From the NCBI GenBank assembly GCA_902728285.1, contig CACVBU010001376.1, positions 62,001 to 126,000 on the forward strand: a stretch of DNA of 64,000 bases, in the 5' to 3' direction. The DNA comes from Clytia hemisphaerica. Its lineage: Eukaryota; Cnidaria; Hydrozoa; Leptothecata; Clytiidae. Shown here piece by piece: positions 12,401 through 24,400 of this stretch; within the stretch, counting starts at the first letter, position 1, and the number at the start of each line of letters is the position of its first letter. Both the position numbers and the translations under genes were made by a program. Below the pieces are notes generated by a model that saw nothing but the letters and a program-made list of their open reading frames with translations, ran no database searches and had not been told where the DNA came from.

Positions 12401-15400
12401 GATACAAAAATCTGTCAAAAATAACTGGAATTCCATGGTGGTAGCCTTTTAAATCCTACTAAAATTTAGAGTTCCAATGGGGTTTAAACCTGAAATTGCC
12501 TGGAATTTCAGGGGGTTACTGCATTTCCAGCCATAAAATCGTGGACCTCCACACAGGGGGGGTATACGGTTTTTTCTGGAAAAGCCCATTGGCAAATTGG
12601 AAAAACAGTTTTAAGTTGTTTCAGTAGCATTATAATGTACAACTCTAGTCTAATCCTTATTTTCTTATCCGTTAATCATTTAGTGTAGAGGCTAAGCTCA
12701 AATAAACTTGGAAACAACAAGCAGAAGATAATGAGAGAGAGAATATGCATCTTCTCTTGATACAGGTATAGTTTGCACCCCTTAAGTTAGGCTCAGCAAT
12801 ACGTTTTAAAAGTTTAAAAGATAGATTTACCGAAGTTTTAGTATAAAATAGTATACCGTAGTTTGCAATGAAGGTGAAGCACCATGCTCGAGGAGCGTGT
12901 CTACAATTTCAATATCCCCTTCTTTAACTGCCAAATGTAATGGACTGACTCCATGCCTCGTTGTCATGTCAGCCTCGACTCCACGTTCAAATAGCAAATT
13001 GCATATGTTGATTTGGCTCTTCTTGGCTGATATGTGCAGTGGAGTAAACCCATTCTAGAAAGAAAAAAGACTTTTAAGAGTTAGTTAGAGTTTTTAAGAG
13101 TTTTGGCTGAAATGTGAATTGGAGTAAACCCATTCTGTAAAAAAAAGAAATGACCAAATAGATTGCATATACACATGGGACCTATTTCATCACCTACCTT
13201 GTGATGGGACCTTGTTTTATTTACAATAACTCTATGACATCAGTTCTTCCTTACTTTATCTTCGTCGGCAAAACATTTTATATGATTTATGGTATGATTA
13301 ATAGATATTCGTGTGTGAGTTAAACTCAATCTCAATCGTAGGTCAGTAGTACTTTTTATTAGGCTAATGTAAAGTTGAGCTATACTAGACGTTACGGATT
13401 TTTCTCTACGCAGTATTAAATCGAATTTGCGTCAAAACACTTGAAAGGCTTCTATTTTTCGAAAGTGGAACTTACTAAGAAACGGGATGAAAAATCCCGG
13501 TTTTTGGTGAGGTACTCGTTAATGTAAAGTTTGGATTAGTGTTCACCGGTCAATCAGTCATAACTTATTGCTTTAAAGTGACCGAAATGTCACCAGTTTA
13601 GTCTGGAGTTTTGTTCACACTTCTCCGATCTTAAAACATATCCGATCTTTCAAGAGTTTAACCGAAAAATGAAAGTCTCAGCTTTACTTACCTTGGCTTG
13701 AGCTTGTATATCTGCACCAGCGTTAAGAAGTTGAATGGCAACTTCTGATTGGTCATAATGGCAAGCGATGTGAAGTGGTGTTAAACCATTCTAGTAAATC
13801 AAGATCAAGAAAATTGTGATTGGATAGGTGAGTCAGTAAACCATGTTCCTTCACCAAGATCTACCGGGTGACCCAGAAGTATAAGGGTTTGATGGCTAAC
13901 TGTGTCCGAAATAATGTGATATTTTAATAAATTCGTTTGTTATTATAAAAGGGAAAGCAAACTTAAACTTTTGTATATAACTTGAAATTTGGCTCAGTGG
14001 TTCCCAAGTTATAAGCTTAATAAAATTTGTTTTTTAAAAAGTCCAAAAATACGTCAAAAATAGGGTATCAAATTAACGCATTTCTATGCAGAAAACCTCA
14101 CATTTTTTCCTATTTTAATGACTTTTACGACTCAATTAATGATCTTAACTTATTTTTATTAATTATCCCAAGAAAAAGAAAACAGTGATTCTGAGCCATT
14201 TTTTACCGTACAAAAATTTCTTAGTGTAAAACGTTAAAAAATGCTTAAAATTTAGATACCCCTTTTTTGACGTGTTTTTGGACTTTTTCAATAGTGAATT
14301 CACATTAAAGTTTGGACGCAGTTTTAACCATCAAACCTTTATATTTTTTTCTGAGCCACCCGGTAACTGTAAAGATAATCCTGAATAGATACAAGAACAT
14401 GTTTTTATTTTTTAAAAGGACATTTAACGTCTCTTCCTCCCGCCTCGAGCGCGCAATTATTCTTTGTTTAATTCTGCTTTGTGGGCGTAAGAGGCGGATC
14501 TACCTTCCTACCATTATCATAGAAAATAATAACTTTCAAAGCCTTACCTTTCCAGAAGCGTTGACATTCGTTTCACGTCGTCCCAACAGAGTCTCGACGA
14601 TTGCTTCATGACCGTTCTTCGAAGCTTCGTGGAGCGGAGTGAAACCTCTCTACAAACAAAATCGAAGAATAAGAAGTTTGATAAAATGCTTCTCGGTCGA
14701 TTTTTAAAATAATTTTCTTTAGGACATTTTAACAAAAAAGTGTTTTTTTTTTAATTCCTGAAACAATTTCTTCAGGGTAGTAAGAGCTAATTACGAGAAT
14801 ATTTGTAGAGAGGTATTTCAAAGGCAATTTTGCAGCTAAGTTTCATTTTTGCTTACGTTCCACAAAATTCCAAATATTCCGCTGCTATTGGTAACCTGAT
14901 TTTGTAATCCAAATCAAAAGTCTTTAAATTGTAAAAACAGAAGTGTGAAATGTCCGAATTGAAAGACCAACCTTAGAGAGAAGTGTGACGTCAGCTTTAT
15001 GGTCCAACAGACTATCGACGATATCTTCATTCCCATCGCGAGCACCCAAGTGCAATGCAGTGCTCCCTTCCTAAATAAATTGGAGAATAACTTTGACAAA
15101 TATGATATTGACCATATTGATAAAGATAGACATGCTATGTTGATAAATTACAAAGGTACTTCAAAGCCATAAGCATGGGGAAATGGATGGCACTTTCAGA
15201 AGTTATCAAAGCGGCGACTCCTTAAAATTTGTAACATTAGGTTATACAGAAAAGAACAAAGCAGCGACAAAAAAAACAACGTACTTTATTTTGGACGTTC
15301 GGGTCTGCATAATTATCCAACAACACGGATACCAAGGCACTATCACCTTGACGACATGTCACGTGTAATGGTGTCTCGCCATCCTGAATCAAAATAGGGC

Positions 15401-18400
15401 AGTTAATGAATATGAATTCTGGTCTGCGAAAAGAAGATATTATAAGTTTTTGCTCAATGTTCCTCGATGGTGAATATTTTGCTTGTATTTTAGAATACTT
15501 TGTTATAACTTGAAAAAAAATGACCTGAATGGAAGCCAAACCCCAGGATTGTCTCAAAAGTTTTAATTTCTTTAAAAAAGACACTCTACAAAGGGGGGGG
15601 GGGTCGGAAAAGATTTACATTTTTTGTTTGCCGAAGTGCTTTTCCCTTAGTGTTTTTTTTTTACGAAGTCTATTTCAAAGTTTAATTGACAATTTATTTC
15701 TGAAATTAACACATTGGTAATTAAAGGTGTTCGGGGAATCAAAATCACATTTAGGTGGATTCTTACCTTTGTCTGAGCATTAATTTTGGCATTGTTTCTA
15801 ATCAACAAACGAACAATCTGTATGCGAATCGTTCGGCAAGCAATATGCAATACTGTTTCTTCTCTCTAAAAAAGAAGAACAAGAGTCTAGTGCAAAGAAC
15901 AAAGAAAATGATCGATTATACAGTCGGTTGACGAGAAAACGTCCTAAAATAGTTTAAAAAGTTCGCGTTTTCTTCATAAAAACTACGAGATTCTTCGTGT
16001 TTATTGATTTTTCTTAAGCCATATTTGTATAATACATACCACAGTGAGAGCTTCCGTAGATGCGCCAGCTTGCAATAATAGTAAGACGATTGATACGTGA
16101 CCGAAAAATGCTGCCACGTGTAATGCTGTTTGCCCGTTCTATAAGCAAATGTAAAAAAAATATAGTTGATATAGTATCTTGTCAAAAGCTTAATCTTTAA
16201 ATGGCAGATCATATGAAGTGAAACTAACATAATTCCTCGTTTTTTTGTAGAGCCGTGTGATGGTCAAGAGCCGAGAAGGGAAAGCATAAGTAAATTAGTC
16301 CATTGGTTTGCGTGACTGCATGAGTTTCCCCTTTTCCCCGCTTTGTACTGTAACGTTCACAAAGGTTAGCGTGATCTCAAGCACAAATCGAAATGAAACA
16401 TACATTTTGGGGTGAACCACTTACGTTATTTTTGATATGGACAGACGCTTTATGCTTGAGCAACAATTGAACTATCGCTTCTCTGTTCTTCTTTGAAGCA
16501 ATGTGTAGAGCTGTGTATCCGTTCTATGGTGAAAGTTGAAAATAAAAACGATAAGATATGAATTGAACGAAACCGCAGAATTAATGCAAGTCCAGTGTGC
16601 GATGGCATGAATCATTGATGAGCCTAAAATGTTTTTAATAAAGTAATGAAGAAGAAACGTCTTGACCTGTGGAGAAAATCTCCTCATCAATTTAAGCTTG
16701 CATCGAAAGACGTTCATGTACTTACTAGCGCTCTGTGATCGATGTTTGCACCTTTTTCCAGCAATAATTGAGCAGTCTTCACTTGACCATAGTGAGAAGT
16801 CACGTGAAGCGATGTTACTCCGTCCTAAAATATTACATACGATTTTAAAGGCATTATCATCAGATAATATGGGATTATCATCAGATGATATTTGGCTTAA
16901 AGAAACCTTTTATGGTCCTAAGAAATACCTCCAAAGTTTTTGACCCAATTATTTTCCAGAGCTGAGATATTCGACTTTGAATTGTCAAATTTTTACCTAA
17001 AAACAATAGAAATTCAACGTTAAGATGTGTAAAGACTCATTTTTAGAGATTTTAAAGTCAAATATCTCGGCTTTGGAAAAGAATTGGGTCAAAAGATTTA
17101 GAGGTGTCTCTCTGGACCATAGAAGGTATCTCTAAGCCAAATATCAAAAATCATCTAATGATAATTAATTCCTTTAAGCAAACGCTGGTGGTGACATGAT
17201 GTGAGGATTTTGTTATTCTTGTGGTGAATTTTTTCTCTAAGTTGATTGATTTTGTATGAAACCATTTTTTTACTCCGTTCTCAATAGGACACAAAGTTAA
17301 TAATACTGAAATTAATACAGAAGAGGATGTATGATAATTGATCTTACAGTGGTGACGTCATCAATATGAGCACCATGCGCTAGAAGGTGATTAGCACTGG
17401 CCACGTGGTCTCCTTGTGAAGCCATGTGGAGTGCAGTCAACCCATGCTGTTTGAAAGAAGAGTTGAAGAGATTGATTGACCAGTGATAAGTTTGTAATAC
17501 AGTCGCCATAGCTCAAGAACGCACAACGAACACAAATTTGGTTCGAGTTAAGAAGACATTCGAGTTATAGAAATCAAATTAAATAGACTCCACTTTGTGA
17601 TAAATAATCAAAAGACTTTCCATGAATTTTCTCAATTTACTTGAATTATTTTATAGATGAGATTTTTCATTTCCTTTCTCATTAAACTAGGGAATGTTTT
17701 GTCATATTCCGGCTTTTATAAAAGATTTCTAGACCAAAGGACCTTGTAGAACGAATAGAATAATATTCCAAAAAATGGTACCCTTGTTTTTGCCGTGATT
17801 GGAGCACCGTGGACCAATAGCAATTCAACACAATGATCGTGGCCATCACGTGCTGCACAATGCAGTGCTGATAATCCATCCTAAGGGAAAATAAAAATAA
17901 AATTATTTTTGCATTATACCTATCAACCCTTTAACCGTAACATCCATACAACTTGTTATTCAAATGTTGTCATAGTTTAACCTTAGCCTTATAAACTAAG
18001 TGAGAACATCCCATACCTTTGTACAAATGGAAAGATCAGCACCAGCTTTTACCAGAACAGAAATGGATTGTACTTGAGCGTGTCTCGAAGCTACGTGCAA
18101 CGGAACGATGTTGTGCTGAAAAGAAAAAATAAGATTGCAAAGTTTGTAGACTATTGATAGCCACTTAAACTAAGGCATACTTTTATAAACTATTCGAATC
18201 ATAGTATGTTCAGTACAAAGAGTACTTTTCTAAAATTATTGGAGTTATATTTTAATCGAACTGGCTGTTCAAATCAAAGCAAGGTCTGCACTTGAAAATT
18301 GATTAAGCTGATGTCCACACAGCCCGTCAACAAAGGAGCCACAGGCAAATTAACGCAATCAAACTGATTTGGTTCTCGTAATTCGCCGATATAAGTGAGA

Positions 18401-21400
18401 AGAAGATTTTGTAAAAGTTCCATAGTTCCAAACCTTGGCGGCGGCGTTCAGATCAGCTCCGTGATCGATGAGATAATTTGCTGCATTGACACTTCCAAAC
18501 TTTGAAGCGATGTGGAGCGGCGTGTACCCGTTCTGGAAAAAGAAATAAAGTCTCGTTATAAAGGGATCATTTCTTATCCCGGGGTTTCTTATAGTGTAGA
18601 CTTTGTTCATGCAGTCAGTTCTTCTATTTGGTAAACCCACAAAACCTTTACATTTGGTTGGACACGAGAATGTTTTATGAAAAGCCAGCAATGTTTCTCG
18701 ATGGAAGAAACAACACGATAAAAATTAGTGTCGAATCTGAAATCGCCAGCCGACTATTATAATAAGGAGACCAAGCTGTGTCTTACGGATCTTTACTTGT
18801 TTCATAAACAAATAAAACTATTGAATCAATGATATGTAATACATACATGTATTCCTTAATTACAAGTGACTGTATTTCTCTATCACAGGAAAAAATCATC
18901 TTATCCCAAGGTCGGAACTTTTTATTTTTCCACCCCGGAAATTTGTAACTTTCCGACCCGGAAAATGCCATGGGATCGTGAAACACCCACCAAGCTAAAT
19001 TCCGTGTTGGAAAAGTTTCCTAGGTGCGAAACAGTCTAATTCCGACTTGGAAAAGAAATGTATAGAAAATTCAATTGTATCACAGGAAAAAATCATCTCA
19101 TCATAGTAGGAACCGTCTGTTAGTAGAACATACAAAACAGGACTCAGCGGGGACAAAGTCTCAACATTAGAAGTCGAAAGCGAACGATTCAAACGGAAGG
19201 CTAAGAGAATTTTTGGAGATTCAATTCCGTAAAACATCGCCCTTAAACAAGACTATTGTCGATTGCGATGACGTTATTCCGGAAGCCATATTCCTTATAA
19301 AATTTCCTTAAACAAATGAACCTGAGAACAAGTGCCTCTCTTTAAGAAATTCTGACTATCTAGAGTGGTCAAATATGATATTTTAATTATAACTAACCGG
19401 AGCACGAGCGTTAACAGAGTGTTTGCCATCGTTAATCAACAATTTCAATGCAGATTTGTCGTTCTTCTTGGCTGCTTGGTGCATGGCTTTCATGCCGTGT
19501 TTTGCGTCTTTCTCAAGGAGCATGGTAACGACATCCACGTGACCTTGTTGAACGGCTATATCCAATGGCTCAAAACCACCCTATAAAGTGAGAAGAAACG
19601 GATTAGGAAAACGCGATCCTCGTTGTGTTCACGCTGGAACTTCTTAATATCATACCCGACACAATTAAAATTGACAAAGAGATCAATCAAAAAGTTGTCT
19701 TGCAAATTGTAGACCAATTTTGATTTTAACCCATCGGCAACTAACAGTTGCTATGCGATTTCAGATATTTCAATTTTGAATGTACAAACAAACAACACTT
19801 TCAAGAAGCCTCAAATAAAAGTTTTCGTAAAGTAGCTAAAGTAACACAAGTAATCCTCTTGATATCTTGAAGTGTTTTCGATTGCTTTTGACAGTATTTA
19901 ACTTATATCACTCATTCTGTGTACTTCACAAAAAGCACCCGTAGACCACTAAAATGCAGAAACTTCAATTCCAACACTTCCATTTTAAATGTTCGCTCCT
20001 GCCAACTAACGACGCATGTAAAAAGGGGTCGCAAATAATTAAAGAACGAGTGATGAAAAACTTACAAAATTTCGGATAGCGTTGCTATAAGCTCCTCGTT
20101 ATTGCGTAAATGAAAGTTTTACTAGGCTTTACTTCGTTTGCAAAACTATCGAGCTCAGTCTCTATGAATTTGATGAATGTCATGGGAAACGTAGAGAAGA
20201 AAAATCGAGAAAGAAATTCTTGATTTTTTCAACCAATAATAATCTCGAAGCGATATTTTTTTCATTTCTTCTTTGAAAAAAGAGCTTTGAAAAATCTTCT
20301 GTTTTTCAGAAAAAAGCCTGGTCTTTAAAGACATTATTATACATAATCAATATGTAGGAAAAAACGATAAAAGAAAGATGTAAAATAGGACAAATAAATG
20401 GGACATCAGATAGGGCCAGCAGATATGGGCTAGTGCTAAATAGAAAATATGATTAGAATTCCAAATGATGAAAAAGAAAATTGAAAAAAGGCCTTATGGA
20501 TTCTCTGATTTATATCTATTTATATCTCTCAGTCATTTCAAAATAGGAAAAAATATTTGTGTTAACAAGATTTTTGAAAAGATATACCTTAATAGGAGAG
20601 TATAGTTTGCATCAAATTTAGGTGTTACAACCCTTACAAGGGCCTCGATGCAGCCCTGAACAAATCTTTTCTGCAATTTTTATACAAAACATACAGCTTT
20701 ATTATGAATCAAAATTTAGGGGTGAGACCATTTTCTGAAATATTGAGAAAATCACAAAATTAAAATCCCCTCTTCGAAGATATATTTACGTTATATTGAT
20801 AATTCCTGAGTCTGAGGCCTCTATTAGTTTAGACTCTGTTTCGAATTAACCACTGAAATAGTTGCCTGTACACAGACCCAGTATCTACGGCTAATTTCCA
20901 AATTCATTGCCGTAGAGGGTCTGTTGTCATTGTCTTTTCTCATTTGAGATTTTTCAAACCAACCGCTGCGATGGAGTGTTGGTGAGAGAGGGAAGACGAC
21001 GAGAGAAGTGTTGTTATTCATAAATCATACTTCATCGCAGAGGTCTCCGTACGGGAATTTTTTCATCAAACAGACAATGCGCACAGAGTGTACTACGAAG
21101 CGATGAACGTGAGATACACTCTGGTACAGAGTACTGTAACAGATGATCAGATCAAAACATACCTTAGCAGCGATATGTGGATTAGCGCCATATTTCAAGA
21201 GGGTATCAACAGTATCGATGTGGTTCTCTTGAGCTGCCATGTATAATGGTGTAATGTCGTCCTATGGGAAAGTTTAATGAATTTATTATCGCTACAAAGG
21301 CGATTTTGTCATGTGACACGCTTCTATATAAGCTCTCCAGATGGATCAGTGAATCACACGTCATTAGAGCTGATGCAGCCCAACCACAACCCACCCAAAC

Positions 21401-24400
21401 AAACCGTGAAGAGAATATGAAATCGGCAGTTGACGAAATATAGTAGTTTTTGCGTCATGTATACAATTTATAAGCACTTTTATTTACGTTTATACGCTAA
21501 TAATCAAAAATACTCAAATGAAAAGCCCCTAAAATATGCTCAAGAACAATGCTCTTGCTGAGACCACAATCATGGTCGTAATATTTGAGAAAAAAGGGAA
21601 ATCCACCGGGGTGTTTTGACACCACAATCGATTTGTAAGTGCTCTAAAGTAGGTTTGAAGGGTAGAGTTTTAACTCTGAGTTTTAACACTAAAGACTAGA
21701 CTTAAGACTAGACTTAAGACTTAGGACCTTAGGATCTCAGGATCCAAAAGTTCAAAAATAGTCCAATAAGGCTCAGAATATAGCCTGGAAGTCTGCCAAC
21801 CCCTCCCAAATTGAAATATTCGATTAAGTTAAAGAGATAGCCCAAAATCGACTTTCTCGCCAGAACTTTAAATCTTGAAAAACGTTAAAATAACCGGAAT
21901 TCTCATTCTATTTCGACCATGATTGCAGCACTAATATAAAGCCGATTAAAATCGTCGAAAATCGCATATAGTATAAAACGGTGTACGCATCAGTAGAGCC
22001 TCTAACAAAATTAGCAGACGCCATCGTCGTGCCCGTTAAAGAGACATAACAGTACTTGCGAAATTTGTAAACAAACTGTATGTAGCGGATACAAAATCAA
22101 AACAAATGTCACATGTCAAAATAAAAAATCAAACCAAATATGGCTAATTTTGATTGTTCAATTGTTTTACAAGTTTGTTTTGGACACGTGATCTTAATTG
22201 TTCTCTTTAATGACACGTGGTTCGCGCAATGTTTACATTTTACTACTTTAATGTCCCTTTAATTGGATGTTTTAATGGTACGATCCATTTCGAAGCTAGA
22301 GCCTACAATCAGATTTTACCGAAACAGGAAAGGAATAGGAAAGAATAAGGATCATATTTAAGCGCTTTTCTTGGGATGCAACTTTGTTCAGGCAGAGACA
22401 AAAAGCCTGAAAAGTTAGTCAAGAATTAACAAGAATTTAAAACCCCTGTACCTTTGCTTGTAGGTTAACTTTCGCTCCGTGATCAATTAATAATTTGACA
22501 ATCTTCGCATGTCCACCCAGTGATGCTATATGCAAAGCTGTGTTCAATCTCTGAAATACAAGATGAACCATCATATAACTTCTGTATAATTTCAGAACTA
22601 CCAGGAACGGTCGACTAATAATGGAATAGATTAATGAAGGTTTCATGCATTACTGTGTGTCGGTGAAAGTACAGTGCCACACCTTAGCTAATTTGAACCT
22701 TTGCTTGTCTAATCCTTCTATGAAACGAGCAGATTCGAGCTAACTCTCCGTCAAGGAGGAAAATTTTGCGAGATATTTTCCTAGTTCGAATCTCTCTTGA
22801 AGTTGAGCAAATTAGATTTCCCGTTAGAGCCCGAAAGAGAGAGATTCAACTGAAAAGAAGTTTGAAAATGTTCATGACACTTTTTTTCCGTCAACTAAAA
22901 CTGAACTTTCGTTATTGATTTTGCATGTAAAGAAAAATAGAAAGAAAGTACCACTTCTACTATTTCCATAAATCCAATCCATCTTCTACCGTTATCCATA
23001 TAATTGTTTCAATAATCGAGATTTTTTCCGGGTTTATACAAACGAAACTCACCTTATTCTGAAACTAAGAAAACAAAAATTCAACTTTCAACTATCATTA
23101 ATGTGTTCTGAGGCTTACACTAGCTACAGTATAAAACGAAAATATTATATTTTATAGACCTCATAAAAAAGAATATTTTATCTCCACACCTTCAATAAAA
23201 CGGTTAAAAAATACATTATTTAGGCTTGAAAAAAATGTTCTCCCAAAAACAGTAGGCGTGTTGTGTTTCTGAAAACAATAACAATAATGTAGCTCAGCCA
23301 TTCTGGTGAGTTTCATCAATAATATTTAAGAAATATTTTGCCTAAAATTATTATCAACAGTAATTTATTCAGCTAAGAGACTTCTGACTTCAATGGATAA
23401 AATATGAAAAGATCTGAAGATATAAAAAAGGAAAATTGCTGTATGACACATACAGTATCTTAAACGACTTTAGTATAATGGGCTTTTCCAGAAAAAAATC
23501 GTGCACCCCCTGTTGAGGAGGTCCATTTCCATTCCAAGGGGGTAAGGTTTGAAATGCAGTGGAATTCCATAAGGGTAGACGAAAATCCGTCAAAAATAAG
23601 CGGAATTCCAAGGGGGTAATGGTTGAAAATTTGTAAAAATTCGGAATTCCAGAGGGTATGATCCTAAAATTGCCTGGAATTCCAAGGGGGTAGGTCACAA
23701 AAGGTTGGACCTCCTCAACAGGGGGTGCACGGTTTTTTTCTGGAAAAGCCCAATTGGTGAAAACGTTCAAAAGGGTTGTGAAAGGTTTTCGCAAGCATCA
23801 CCAGAGATGTCAAGGAGATGAAACTATCATCGCACAATCATTGACTTCAATTCAAAGTCAATTTCTTCTCATCCAGCCCTATTAATAGGGCTGCTTTCTA
23901 TCCTATAATTTCCAAAAAGTACCATATCATAAGCTGTTTCACGGGCAAAAATAATGATGAACAATCAGGACTATTTGCGCCGAATTTATTACCGTTAGTT
24001 CTACGCAAAAACCTCAACAATTCTAGACCAGCAGAAAGTCGTTATTAGAGCGCAGCGGTCCTGATAACCTGATTCCTGGTTCCATGATTCCTATCGACCG
24101 CGAAATGGCCATTATGTTTACAAAAGGCTAAATAGGAAAATTTCTATTGATTACATGTTCTTTGATAAGGAAATTAATGTAACTCGAAAATATTTCTTGC
24201 GGAAATGTACCAGATTCCATTGCCCATTGAAATGATTATCAACTTCAGTGAAGTATCATAAAAACACAGTTTAAGAATGCATTATTTGCATTATTGTAAA
24301 ATATGGGAGGTTTTCAATGCCTGTTCGATGATGCTAGCGTTTTGAAATAATTTGAAGCCTATGAAATTCTTAAGTCTTTAAAGAACATCTTGAAATGTAT

